From positions 174,261 to 238,260 of the forward strand of contig NZ_JACDIJ010000004.1 in the NCBI RefSeq assembly GCF_050937815.1: a stretch of 64,000 bases of DNA, written 5' to 3'. Made by a program: the position numbers and the translations under genes. The notes beneath the pieces are model-generated. The model saw only the letters and a program-made list of their open reading frames with translations. It had not been told where the DNA came from and did not search any database. This DNA comes from Treponema_C sp050937815. GTDB taxonomy: Bacteria > Spirochaetota > Spirochaetia > Treponematales > Treponemataceae. Positions 42,202 to 51,356 of this stretch are shown here, in pieces (positions within the stretch are counted from its first letter, which is position 1; each line of letters starts with the position of its first letter).

Positions 42202-43263
42202 TTAACCGCAAACGGGAATATGATATACTGTGTATTCGCCTTCCAAACCTTTAAACTCCAATCGGTGCCGTTTTACGGTTTTTGAAACTTTTGCAATCGT
42301 CCGTTTGATATCCTCATCGTTAAACAATTCTTCCGATATGACAACTTCATTCGGTAAAGCCGACGCTTGTATACGTGCAGCGGTATTTACCGTCGAACCG
42401 AAATAGTCGAGCCGGTTGTTTAAAGTAACTATAATAGCGGCGCCCGAATGTACGCCTATTTTCACTTCTATTTTTTCATTTTCGGGCTTGGACGCATAAT
42501 GCGCTATTAAGCGTTTTTGAGCTTCCAAGGTTGCCGCAACCGCTTTTTGCGGACTGACAAAAGCGCCCATTACCGCATCGCCGATGGTTTTTACCGGAAC
42601 TCCGCCGAATTCTTTTATTACGTCAAACAGAATTCTAAAATGCTCACGGACAAGAGAAAATGCCCTTGCATCGCCCAAATCGGAATACATTTGCGTCGAA
42701 CCTTTTATATCGGTAAACAAAACGGTAATTTTCATAATTTGCAATGATTGATCGGAAATTAAAACATCGGCGCTCATAAGTTCGCGGTAGGTATTGTTTT
42801 GAATAAGATCTATACCGCGCAATACATTATACTTTTTCCACGTAAGATAATTGCCCGCTGCAACATCCGCATCGGTTTGCTTTTTGTATGCTTCTTTTAT
42901 GTGAGCGGGAATTTCGCGTATGTTCGGATGGGCTGAAAAAGAAACTTCGATATTGTCATCCAACGAATTAACGAATTCGCCATGACATGCCGGGCAAAAA
43001 TCCGTTGATTTTGCCTCATTAATCGATAAGGTTTCCGCAGCGATAGTTCCGCAAACAGGACAATGATACATCCAGTCGAGCAAAAAAAATCCGTCATACA
43101 CACCTTGAATAAAAATGTCGATTATTTCATCCTTAGTCAAACCGAATTCCGCAGCTAAAGCAAGGGTATCGATGCGGAACAGTTTTTCATCCGGAAAAGA
43201 GTCCAATTTTAGAGCAATATCATCGGCAATTTTTTGATTTTTGGTATAAGTCAATTTAAACAT
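42202..43263 (-). CDS. Class III adenylate cyclase with N-terminal zinc ribbon
   Basis: Two CxxC knuckles (CPVCG near 68, CPACHG near 93) form a probable zinc ribbon. The cyclase domain (about 175-345) has FTDIKGST and GDAVMGAF (metal-binding Asp residues), VPVKTIGD (base-contacting Lys), LDYFGSTVNTAARI with the Asp, Asn and Arg used for adenine and catalysis, and no membrane segment. It is therefore a soluble cAMP-forming enzyme. Likely readers of its product are encoded at 23709-24905 and 45345-46664. AGGAG precedes the ATG. Confidence 0.9.
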   Translation of the reverse strand: MFKLTYTKNQKIADDIALKLDSFPDEKLFRIDTLALAAEFGLTKDEIIDIFIQGVYDGFFLLDWMYHCPVCGTIAAETLSINEAKSTDFCPACHGEFVNSLDDNIEVSFSAHPNIREIPAHIKEAYKKQTDADVAAGNYLTWKKYNVLRGIDLIQNNTYRELMSADVLISDQSLQIMKITVLFTDIKGSTQMYSDLGDARAFSLVREHFRILFDVIKEFGGVPVKTIGDAVMGAFVSPQKAVAATLEAQKRLIAHYASKPENEKIEVKIGVHSGAAIIVTLNNRLDYFGSTVNTAARIQASALPNEVVISEELFNDEDIKRTIAKVSKTVKRHRLEFKGLEGEYTVYHIPVCG

Positions 43264-43460
43264 GATAATTCTCCTTATTGTAAAGTATAATAGGCGGACA
43301 AATAAAAATCAATTGCAAATGCCTTATTCGACCATGAACGGCGAATGCGGCCTTATTTTGAAGCTAAACAGACGGCTTTTACCGAACTAAACTTGAAACG
43401 GCAAAAAACCTGCTTGCTATGAATCTTTCTATTGAAAATATCGCAAAAGCCCAAAATAAT

Positions 43461-43869
43461 GAGTTTTACTTTTTTTTAAGCGCATACACGGATGTATGCA
43501 AACGCTATAGATAAGCGGTTTTGCACAGAGTGCAAAACCGAAGTTAAAAATCGCACACGGAGGTACAATAAAGCTTTATATATTATTTTTGCTTTTCGGC
43601 GCGTACACGGATGTATGCAAACGCTATAGATAAGCGGTTTTGCACAGAGTGCAAAACCGAAGTTAAAAATCGCACACGGAGGTACAATAAAGCTTTATAT
43701 ATTATTTTTGCTTTCCGGCGCGTACACGGATGTACGCAAGAGCTTAAAATAAGGAGTTTTACTTTTTTTTAAGCGCATACACGGATGTATGCAAACGCTA
43801 TAGATAAGCGGTTTTGCACAGAGTGCAAAACCGAAGTTAAAAATCGCACACGGAGGTGCGATTTTTAAA
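43461..43869. repeat. Tandem array of a 119-bp hairpin-bearing repeat
   Basis: Copies begin at 43480, 43599 (period exactly 119), 43718 (truncated after ~55 bp) and 43773. Full copies hold three hairpins. First, a 7-bp stem with loop CGGA (43482-43499, 43601-43618, 43720-43737, 43775-43792). Second, an 11-bp stem CGGTTTTGCAC with loop AGA. Third, one with loop ACGGAG that is complete only in the last copy (43839-43866). The second pair-equivalent of the first stem is A-T, G-T, G-C and A-T in successive copies. The rest of 43264-43460 shows nothing recognisable. Confidence 0.9.
43839..43866 (-). terminator. Terminator of pgk (last hairpin of the repeat array)
   Basis: Eleven-bp arms (43839-43849, 43856-43866) with loop ACGGAG are followed on the minus strand by TTTTTAA. 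It starts 4 bases past the pgk stop. Earlier array copies keep the left arm but lack the right one. Confidence 0.7.
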
Positions 43870-45129
43870 CTATTTACTCTCCAGCACCGCAATTCCCGGC
43901 AAGGTTTTGCCTTCGAGGAATTCGAGGGAGGCACCGCCGCCGGTTGAAACGTGGCTCATCTTGGAAGCAAGGTTGAACTTATTAACCGCCGCAACCGAAT
44001 CTCCGCCGCCTACAACGCTTACGGCTCCCTTGGAGGTTGCTTCAGCAACAAGGTGGGCGACTTCTCCCGTTCCCTTGGCAAAGTTTTCGAACTCAAAAAC
44101 GCCCACAGGACCGTTCCATACGATGGACTTGGACTGTAAAATCGTTTCCTTGTACAGGGCAAGGGTTTTAGGACCGACATCCATACCCATCAGATTGTCG
44201 GCTATGTCGAGGCCGTCAACGCTTACGGGCTTTGCATCGGCACTGAAGGTTTCGGCGCACACATGGTCAAGGGGAAGGATAATGCGCACGTTTTTTTCCT
44301 GAGCGGCTTTTAAAAGGTTTTTAGCCGTATCGATAAAATCGTCTTCAACCAAAGATTTACCGATGGTGTGTCCCTGCGCCTTTAAAAAGGTATAGGCCAT
44401 ACCGCCTCCGATAATGAGGGCGGATGCGTTTTTAAGCAGGCTTTCCAAAACCGCAATTTTGGAAGACACCTTTGCACCGCCGATAATCGCCGTCATGGGT
44501 TTGGGAGGATTCGTAACCATGGGTTCAAGATATTTAACTTCTTTTTCCATCAAAAAACCGCCGACCTTTACGTCCATAAATTCCGCAATAGTGGCGGTTG
44601 AAGCGTGGGCGCGGTGGGCGGTTCCGAAGGCGTCGTTTACATAGATATCGCCGTAGCTTGCCAATTCTTTTGCCATAGCCCTTTGTTCTTCCATGTCTTT
44701 GGAGGTTTCGCCCGCTTCAAAGCGCGTATTTTCGAGCATCATAACCGCACCGCCGGATAAAGCGTCTACGGCGGCTTTTTGTCCCAAACAGGAAGAAGCA
44801 AAGGCAACCGGTTTTCCCAAGAGTTTTGACAAATACTCGGAAACGGGCTTCATGCGGTTTTTGCCGTTTATAAAAGCTTCTTTATCGAAGGGCTTTCCGT
44901 CTTTAGCGGCCTTTTCTTCGGCTTTTTTTACGTCCTTTTTAGGGTCTCCCAAATGGCTCATCAATACAAGGCTTTTGGGATTTTGCTCCAAAATATACTG
45001 AATGGTGGGAAGAGCGGCGCGGATACGGGTATCGTCTTGCACAACGCCTTCTTTCATGGGAACGTTAAAATCGACACGCATAATAATGCGCTTGCCTGCT
45101 AAATCGACATCTTTTACTGTTTTTATCAT
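43870..45129 (-). CDS. pgk: Phosphoglycerate kinase
   Basis: Pgk transfers phosphate from 1,3-bisphosphoglycerate to ADP in glycolysis. Motifs are RVDFNVPMKEG (about 20), LMSHLGDPKK, MLENTRFEAGE, GTAHRAHAST, GGAKVSSKI and the nucleotide loop VSVVGGGDSVAAV near the C-terminus. The 419-residue length is normal. The ATG at 45129 follows GGAGG; an in-frame TTG lies four codons earlier. It appears to be monocistronic. Confidence 0.96.
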   Translation of the reverse strand: MIKTVKDVDLAGKRIIMRVDFNVPMKEGVVQDDTRIRAALPTIQYILEQNPKSLVLMSHLGDPKKDVKKAEEKAAKDGKPFDKEAFINGKNRMKPVSEYLSKLLGKPVAFASSCLGQKAAVDALSGGAVMMLENTRFEAGETSKDMEEQRAMAKELASYGDIYVNDAFGTAHRAHASTATIAEFMDVKVGGFLMEKEVKYLEPMVTNPPKPMTAIIGGAKVSSKIAVLESLLKNASALIIGGGMAYTFLKAQGHTIGKSLVEDDFIDTAKNLLKAAQEKNVRIILPLDHVCAETFSADAKPVSVDGLDIADNLMGMDVGPKTLALYKETILQSKSIVWNGPVGVFEFENFAKGTGEVAHLVAEATSKGAVSVVGGGDSVAAVNKFNLASKMSHVSTGGGASLEFLEGKTLPGIAVLESK

Positions 45130-45344
45130 AAAAACCTCCAAATTTTCGAAAACAATGCTATCGGTCAGCTTAAAACTAAAAAGAAACGATTTTACATCGT
45201 TTGTATCTTTAAAAATATATCAATAATATGCTAAAATGTAAAGTATTGAAATTCCGTTCGTTAAGAGGTGTTTTAAAAGTCATTGTTTTTGGACACCTTT
45301 TTTGGTATATTTGTGATATATATAACAAAAAGTAGGAGTTTTGC

Positions 45345-46664
45345 ATGAAAAAAATTTTAGCCGCAACGGCCGATTCCGATATCATCTCAATCATCGATAC
45401 GGCATGTAAAAAATACAGCGCTTATTTTGATTTTGATATATGCGCGGATACTGAGGAAATAATTAAATATATCAATTATGAATTGCCTGAAATAAAGGTA
45501 TTGGATTTTACGTCGGAAATTATTGACTGTTATACATTATTGGAAACAATCGGTGCGGATCCCTGGCTGCATAACGGGGGAATTATCGCTATTGCTGCCG
45601 ATATAGAACAGCTTGAAGCAATCGAAGAAGAAAAAAACAGTAATATTTTAATAGTACAAACCCGCCAACAATTTACGGCTAACTTTTTGCGTTTGCTTCA
45701 AATCTTATGGCAAAATCAACAATTTTTATTCAGCAGGGGAATGCAAGAACAGTTGGGAGCAACGGAAACGGGTTCTTTTGTATGCAGCAATGACCCGATA
45801 GACATACAAGTATACACAAGCTTTTTACTTAACTACCTTTACAGTTCCAACCGTATAAATACGGACACACGCAGCAAGCTTCAAACAGTTCTTATGGAAT
45901 TACTTTTTAATGCGCTCGAGCACGGAAATTGCGGTATTACTTATGAAGAAAAAACCGCATGGCTTGAACAGGGTAATGACATACTTACGTTTATAAAGCA
46001 AAAAGCCCTTTTGCCTGAAAATAAAAAAAAGCGTATACATATTTCGTACCGAATAGACAGTAAAAAAACGGAATTTTTAATTAAAGACGACGGTGAAGGC
46101 TTTGATTGGAAAAGCAGGGTTAATAAAAAAGTAAATCCCGATATACACGGAATGGGAATACATATATCCGAAAACCTTGTCAGCGGATTAACCTATAACG
46201 AAAAAGGAAATGAAGTCGGGTTTTTTATAAATACAAAGGAAAAAGCTTCGGCAAATACGATTCCGGGTATTATGTCGCCCTACGAAACCGTAGATTATAA
46301 AGACAAAGAAGTGGTATGTCTTCAAAACGAACGAACAAATAATTTATTTTTTATCGTTTCGGGCAAATATGCGGTATATGCGGATCGTAAGCTGGTATCG
46401 GTTTTAACGACGAACGATATGTTTATAGGCGAAATGGCTTTTTTGTTAAACGACAGGCGTTCGGCAACAATTCTTTCAATCGGGAACGGAAAACTCATAA
46501 AAATTCCCAAAGATGTATTTTTAAATCTTTTGCGCACAAACCCGCATTACGGAATATTTTTATCCAAGCTTTTGGCACAGCGACTGCTTATACAAACGCA
46601 AAAAACAATGGCATTAAACAAAGAATTGACTGAAATACGTAAAAACGCCGCAACAAACGTTTAA
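45345..46664 (+). CDS. Receiver-like, HATPase and cyclic-nucleotide-binding regulatory protein
   Basis: Three parts are visible. Residues 1-120 form a receiver-like domain in which the phospho-acceptor region is poorly conserved (IKVLDFTSE). Residues about 160-300 form a GHKL ATPase of the RsbW/SpoIIAB type, with N-box MELLFNALEHGN, DDGEGFDW and HGMGIHIS. Residues about 310-425 form a cNMP-binding domain with FIGEMAFLLNDRRSATI. The fusion suggests a cyclic-nucleotide-gated anti-sigma-factor kinase or partner-switch protein. A weak AGGTGT/ACACCT hairpin with T6 lies at 45265-45303 in the leader. Confidence 0.85.
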   Translation: MKKILAATADSDIISIIDTACKKYSAYFDFDICADTEEIIKYINYELPEIKVLDFTSEIIDCYTLLETIGADPWLHNGGIIAIAADIEQLEAIEEEKNSNILIVQTRQQFTANFLRLLQILWQNQQFLFSRGMQEQLGATETGSFVCSNDPIDIQVYTSFLLNYLYSSNRINTDTRSKLQTVLMELLFNALEHGNCGITYEEKTAWLEQGNDILTFIKQKALLPENKKKRIHISYRIDSKKTEFLIKDDGEGFDWKSRVNKKVNPDIHGMGIHISENLVSGLTYNEKGNEVGFFINTKEKASANTIPGIMSPYETVDYKDKEVVCLQNERTNNLFFIVSGKYAVYADRKLVSVLTTNDMFIGEMAFLLNDRRSATILSIGNGKLIKIPKDVFLNLLRTNPHYGIFLSKLLAQRLLIQTQKTMALNKELTEIRKNAATNV

Positions 46665-47386
46665 GAGCCGAGCGGCTGTACAGCCGCCGTATGTGCAGCC
46701 GTGTTTCCAATCGTACCGGCTACAGCGCATACCGCTTCGACTATAGCCTTGTGTTCTTCGGGCGCAAGGCGGGCGGCAAGGGTTTCGGGTGTGTCGCCGG
46801 GCAAAACGGGAATTTTTTTTTGCAAAATGATTTTTCCCGTGTCGCAGCCGGAATTGACAAAGTGAACGGTACAGCCCGACTCCTTTTTGCCGGATGCGAG
46901 CACCGCTTTATGGACGTGATGCCCCCACATGCCTTCTCCGCCGAAATCGGGTAAAAGGGCGGGATGGAGGTTTATAATTCGCCCTTCATATTCGTCAATC
47001 AGCTTGCCGCTTAAAACGGTTAAAAAGCCCGCCAAAACGATGAGTTCTATTCCGCGCTCTTTACATAATGCAAGTATGCGCTTCGATACGGCTTGCCGTT
47101 TTTCGTTTTTGGAAGCTTGTGCCGCCCCTTGCGCGCCGAGAATCGCATAGGGACTTACGATTTCAGTACGGATTCCCGCCTTGCAGGCGCGCTCAATGGC
47201 ATAAGCTTTTTTTGTGTCGCTGAACACGGCTTCAATGCGGTAGGGGCAGTCCGCCTGCGTTTTTTCGTAATCGATTAAAGCTTGCAGGTTTGTGCCGCCG
47301 CCGGATACGAGGACGGCCGTTTTGCATGCTTTGTTCGGTTTATGCACGGCATTTTCGGACAACCGATTTTCGGCTGCTCTATCCAT
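46661..47386 (-). CDS. purN: Phosphoribosylglycinamide formyltransferase
   Basis: PurN formylates GAR using 10-formyl-tetrahydrofolate, step 3 of purine synthesis. Motifs are TAVLVSGGGTNLQALID (23-39), VLAGFLTVLSGKLI, catalytic Asn and His in IINLHPALLPDFGG, and the catalytic Asp in FVNSGCDTGKIILQ. The ~20-residue N-terminal extension and the Ala/Thr-rich tail are extra. It is the last gene of the purECFMN operon, 11 bp after purM. Confidence 0.94.
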   Translation of the reverse strand: MDRAAENRLSENAVHKPNKACKTAVLVSGGGTNLQALIDYEKTQADCPYRIEAVFSDTKKAYAIERACKAGIRTEIVSPYAILGAQGAAQASKNEKRQAVSKRILALCKERGIELIVLAGFLTVLSGKLIDEYEGRIINLHPALLPDFGGEGMWGHHVHKAVLASGKKESGCTVHFVNSGCDTGKIILQKKIPVLPGDTPETLAARLAPEEHKAIVEAVCAVAGTIGNTAAHTAAVQPLGS

Positions 47387-47397
47387 TTTTAAAGTCC

Positions 47398-48504
47398 TTA
47401 TTCAAATAAAACCGCCTCTTCCTGCCTCAGAGCCGCCGGCGCCTTCGCACGTGAAGCGCCGGCACCTGAAGCGGCAGCTTGCGACACACCGACTTTTCCG
47501 ATACTATAGGCTGCAATGCCGCGTTCTTTAAAAAACTCAAGCGCCCTTGCTTCATAATCGGGCGAAAGGGCAAGCACAAAGCCGATTCCCATATTAAAAG
47601 TATAAAACATCTTGTCCGCGTCGGCGCCGAGCTTAACCAGTTCATCGAATATCGGCAGTACCGGCCAGCTGTCTTTGCGTATGCGGGCGCACAGGGGGGC
47701 TTTACCTTGACTTCGGCGGACAGCATCCGCTGCGGTAAACATGCGCGGAATATTTTCGTAAAAGCCGCCGCCCGTAATATGCACCATGCCGCGCACCGCC
47801 GATGTTGCGCAATGGTCGAGTTTGTCCAACAAATCGAGGACGGGTTTAACGTAAATGCGCGTCGGCTCCAAAAGCGTAAGACCTATGGAAGAAGTTCCGA
47901 AGGGGCGCTCCAAATCTTTTACGAGGCGGCGCACCAGAGAAAAGCCGTTTGAATGCACCCCGCTTGAGGCAAGGCCGATAAGTACATCCCCCTCGCTTAT
48001 CTTTTCTCCGCTTATAATATGAGCTTTTTCGGCAATTCCGACGCTGAAGCCTGCAATATCGTATTTTCCCTTATCGTAAAAGCCCGGCATTTCCGCCGTT
48101 TCGCCGCCCAAAAGGGCGCAGCCGGATTGCACGCAGCCGTCGGCAATTCCTTTTACCAAATCAGCGGCGACCGACGAATCCAAAGCGCCGCATGCGATAT
48201 AATCCAAAAAGTACAGGGGACGTGCGCCGCAGCATAAAATATCGTTTACGCACATGGCCACGCAGTCTATACCGACCGTATCGTATTTTTTAAGGGCAAA
48301 GGCTATATCGAGTTTGGTTCCCACACCGTCGGTACCGGAAACCATAACCGGCTCTTTGTAGCCTTTCGGAACTTCGAACATGCCCGCAAAGCCGCCGATA
48401 CCGTTTAAAACACCCGGAATAAGGGTACGCTTTACTTCGGCCTTGTATTTTTCGACGGCGCGGTAACCCTCGTGTACGTCAACTCCCGCTTGTTTATAAT
48501 CCAT
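47398..48504 (-). CDS. purM: Phosphoribosylformylglycinamidine cyclo-ligase
   Basis: PurM makes AIR from FGAM with ATP. Signatures are YKQAGVDVHEGYRAVEKYK at the start, VSGTDGVGTKLDIAF (about 54), LLGGETAEMPGFY (about 131) and GLASSGVHSNGFSLVR (about 172). The last ~20 residues are Ala-rich and probably disordered. It lies 96 bp after purF. Confidence 0.95.
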   Translation of the reverse strand: MDYKQAGVDVHEGYRAVEKYKAEVKRTLIPGVLNGIGGFAGMFEVPKGYKEPVMVSGTDGVGTKLDIAFALKKYDTVGIDCVAMCVNDILCCGARPLYFLDYIACGALDSSVAADLVKGIADGCVQSGCALLGGETAEMPGFYDKGKYDIAGFSVGIAEKAHIISGEKISEGDVLIGLASSGVHSNGFSLVRRLVKDLERPFGTSSIGLTLLEPTRIYVKPVLDLLDKLDHCATSAVRGMVHITGGGFYENIPRMFTAADAVRRSQGKAPLCARIRKDSWPVLPIFDELVKLGADADKMFYTFNMGIGFVLALSPDYEARALEFFKERGIAAYSIGKVGVSQAAASGAGASRAKAPAALRQEEAVLFE

Positions 48505-48600
48505 GTATTCGGTACTCCCCCGTTTTGTTATAGTTTGTACCGCCCGCGCAAGGCGGCCGGCTGCATAAAGACCTGCCGCAAAAGCATCCCGTAAAAGGGG

Positions 48601-50022
48601 TTATATACGCTTGCCGGACAGTTCTCCGGCCGCGGGCATGGGATATTCTCCCGTAAAACAGCCCGTACAATAGCCCGTCGCGGCAGGGCACAAGTCTTTT
48701 AAAGCGCTTATCATTCCCTCTATGGAAATAAAGGCAAGCGAATCGGCGCCGATTTTTTTGCAAATTTGTTTTTCCGTCAGCGAAGACGAAATCAAGTCCG
48801 CACGGCAGGGCGTGTCTATACCGAAATAGCAGGGAAACTTTACCGGAGGCGATGAAATGCGGAAATGCACTTCCTTTGCTCCCGCGCGGCGCAGTACGTC
48901 GATAAGGCGATGAGCCGTTGTTCCGCGTACAATCGAATCGTCTATAATCACCACGCGCTTACCGTTTACATCGCTTTTTAAAGCGTTCAATTTTACAAAA
49001 ACGGTTTTTTCGCGCGCATCCTGCGTCGGAGCGATAAAGCTTCGCCCTATATATTTGTTTTTCACAATTCCCATCGCATAGGGAATGCCCGAAGCGGCGG
49101 AATAGCCCATTGCAGAGCCCAAGCCCGAATCGGGAACCCCGATAACCACGTCGGCTTCGACACCGCTTTCTTTTGCCAACACCGCTCCCATGCGCAATCG
49201 GGCTTCCTGAACGGGAATACCGTCGATAATCGAATCGGGGCGGGCAAAGTATATGTATTCGAACAGACAGGTTTGCTTTGCCGTGCGCTCGCCAAACTCA
49301 AAGGATAAAACCCCGTCTTCGTTTATAATGACGATTTCTCCGGGCTGAATGTCGCGCACCAATTCCGCACCGACTGCATCGAGGGCGCAGCTTTCGCTTG
49401 CAAGCATCCAGCCGTTTTCGGTTTTTCCCAAACACAGGGGACGGATTCCCTGCGGGTCGCGCGCACCTACCAAACACTTTTCGGTCATAACGCAGAGGGC
49501 GAATGAACCTTTTATCATTTGAATGGTGTCGGTTAAAGCGCGCTCCATGCCCTTTTTATAGTTTTTACCGATAAGTTTTATAATAACTTCCGAATCGCTT
49601 TGAGATATAAAGGTCGAGCCGGTTTCTTCGAGCAATTCTTTTAACTGTTCATAGTTTACCAAGTTCCCGTTATGAGAAACGGCAATAGCGCCGAGTTTAG
49701 ACCTTGTTACAAAAGGCTGGGCGTTTTCGATATGGGCGTGCTGCGAAGTCGAATACAAAACGTGCCCGACAGCAATATGGCCGTGAATGGGCTGCAGAAC
49801 GGAAGCGTTAAAGACCTCGCTCACCAGTCCCATCGCCTTGTGCCGTTCGATATTTGTACCGTCCGATACGGCAATGCCTGCGCTTTCCTGACCGCGGTGC
49901 TGCAATGAATGAAGGGCATAATAGCACAGTTTTCCGGCACCGTCTGCGCCCTTATTCAAATAAATACCGGCAACACCGCACGCTTCGTGCAGCTTATCAT
50001 CACACAATGTACAGCCGCTCAA
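48601..50022 (-). CDS. purF: Amidophosphoribosyltransferase
   Basis: PurF commits PRPP to purine synthesis. A 14-residue propeptide precedes the catalytic Cys15 (EACGVAGIYL), as in the Bacillus-type processed enzyme. The PRPP loop is VVIIDDSIVRGTT, and Cys residues in CYFGIDTP and YCTGCFTGEYP fit iron-sulfur ligands, so it is probably a [4Fe-4S] enzyme. It overlaps purC by an ATGA. Confidence 0.95.
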   Translation of the reverse strand: MSGCTLCDDKLHEACGVAGIYLNKGADGAGKLCYYALHSLQHRGQESAGIAVSDGTNIERHKAMGLVSEVFNASVLQPIHGHIAVGHVLYSTSQHAHIENAQPFVTRSKLGAIAVSHNGNLVNYEQLKELLEETGSTFISQSDSEVIIKLIGKNYKKGMERALTDTIQMIKGSFALCVMTEKCLVGARDPQGIRPLCLGKTENGWMLASESCALDAVGAELVRDIQPGEIVIINEDGVLSFEFGERTAKQTCLFEYIYFARPDSIIDGIPVQEARLRMGAVLAKESGVEADVVIGVPDSGLGSAMGYSAASGIPYAMGIVKNKYIGRSFIAPTQDAREKTVFVKLNALKSDVNGKRVVIIDDSIVRGTTAHRLIDVLRRAGAKEVHFRISSPPVKFPCYFGIDTPCRADLISSSLTEKQICKKIGADSLAFISIEGMISALKDLCPAATGYCTGCFTGEYPMPAAGELSGKRI

Positions 50023-50741
50023 TTTTTCATCCTGTTAAGAATTTCGACATAGGCTTCTTTTACATTGCCCATATCGCGGCGGAAGCGGTCCTTGTCGAGC
50101 TTTTCGTTTGTTTTTGCATCCCAAAAGCGGCAGGTATCAGGCGATATTTCATCGGCAAGAAGGATATTGCCTTGCGAGTCTTTCCCGAATTCGATTTTAA
50201 AGTCGATTAAGCGTATGCCGCGCTCGATAAAAAAGGCGCTTAAAATATCGTTGATTTTTGCCGTTACCTCGTAGATGACTTTAAGTTCGTCCCAGGTCGC
50301 AGCTCCGATGGCCACCGCGTGATAATCGTTAATAAGCGGGTCTCCCAAAGCGTCGTCCTTATAGGAGATTTCGAATATCGTCGTTTTAAGGGCCGAACCT
50401 TCGGGAACGCCGAGCCGTTTACTGAACGAGCCTGCGGCAACATTGCGCACAATTACTTCGAGCGGAATAATGCTCACCTTTTTACACAGGGTTTCGCGCT
50501 CGCTTATGCGGCGCACGTAGTGGGTGTGAATGCCCTTTTTTTCAAGCAGTTCAAACAGCATATCGGCGATGGTATTGTTCATAATACCTTTTTCGTCAAT
50601 TGTTCCCTTTTTTTCGCCGTTAAAAGCGGTGGCCGAATCCTTGTAATCAAGGATAACCAAATCGGGATTATCGGTTGCAAAAACCTTTTTTGCCTTGCCC
50701 TCGTAGAGCATGTCCAGTTTTTTTACGGTATTGTCACTCAT
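50019..50741 (-). CDS. purC: SAICAR synthase
   Basis: The 240-residue enzyme joins aspartate to CAIR. Motifs are LYEGKAKKVFATD (11-23), IIPLEVIVRNVAAGSFSKR (about 93), LIDFKIEFGKD and LADEISPDTCRFWD. The open frame runs 83 codons further upstream within purE, but the ATG at 50741, coupled by ATGA to the purE stop, matches the family start. Confidence 0.95.
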   Translation of the reverse strand: MSDNTVKKLDMLYEGKAKKVFATDNPDLVILDYKDSATAFNGEKKGTIDEKGIMNNTIADMLFELLEKKGIHTHYVRRISERETLCKKVSIIPLEVIVRNVAAGSFSKRLGVPEGSALKTTIFEISYKDDALGDPLINDYHAVAIGAATWDELKVIYEVTAKINDILSAFFIERGIRLIDFKIEFGKDSQGNILLADEISPDTCRFWDAKTNEKLDKDRFRRDMGNVKEAYVEILNRMKN

Positions 50742-51250
50742 AATATTACCCCCGTTCCGCCGTTTTCGGCTGCATCCTGCGCCAAGCGAGTGCGGAATTG
50801 TTTTAATTTTTCTTTTAGTTCGGGATATTTTACCGCAAGGATTTCGGCTGCCAAATATGCGGCGTTTGCGGCATTGTTTATGCCGACGCAGGCGACGGGA
50901 ATCTGTTTGGGCATTTGTACTATCGACAAAAGGGCATCCATCCCTCCGAGGCCGTTGGAAGACCGCCCCTGCGAATCGGAAAAAAGGCATTCGAGCGGAA
51001 CTCCGATAACGGGAAGTACCGTAGCCGAAGCGATAACGCCGGGTAAGTGCGCGGCAAGGCCGGCTCCGGCGATGATAACCTCGCAGCCCTCGTTTTCGAC
51101 TTGCTTAACCGTTTGGGCAAGCAAATCGGGCGTGCGGTGGGCGGACAGTACGTAAGCGGAATAGTCTATGCCGAATTCGCGTAAAACGTCGGCGGCTTTT
51201 TTCATCGTACCCGTGTCCGATTTTGAACCGAAAAATATTGCAGCTTTCAT
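50738..51250 (-). CDS. purE: 5-(carboxyamino)imidazole ribonucleotide mutase, class I-like
   Basis: The protein shows FFGSKSDTGTMKKAADVL, the class I motif VLSAHRTPDLL, AGAGLAAHLPGVIA and LLSIVQMPKQIPVACVGI. Class I PurE needs N5-CAIR made by PurK, yet no purK is in this cluster. About 10 extra residues (FSDSQGRSSNG region, about 86-96) interrupt the loop before the IVQMP strand. It is the first gene of the pur operon. Confidence 0.93.
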   Translation of the reverse strand: MKAAIFFGSKSDTGTMKKAADVLREFGIDYSAYVLSAHRTPDLLAQTVKQVENEGCEVIIAGAGLAAHLPGVIASATVLPVIGVPLECLFSDSQGRSSNGLGGMDALLSIVQMPKQIPVACVGINNAANAAYLAAEILAVKYPELKEKLKQFRTRLAQDAAENGGTGVIL

Positions 51251-51356
51251 TTTCGGAGTATAACATTTTTACCGTCTTAGAGCAAGCATAAAAAAATCGC
51301 CGTCTTTAAAAAAACAATATCTTGTGTTATACTGTTTTTAACTTATGAGGCATAGT

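Noticed and set aside
43461..43869. Repeat array considered as a CRISPR or an integron cassette array
   Set aside because: The unit is 119 bp with no spacers or cas genes; the GTTAAA linkers do not match the GTTRRRY core of attC sites and no integrase is in view.
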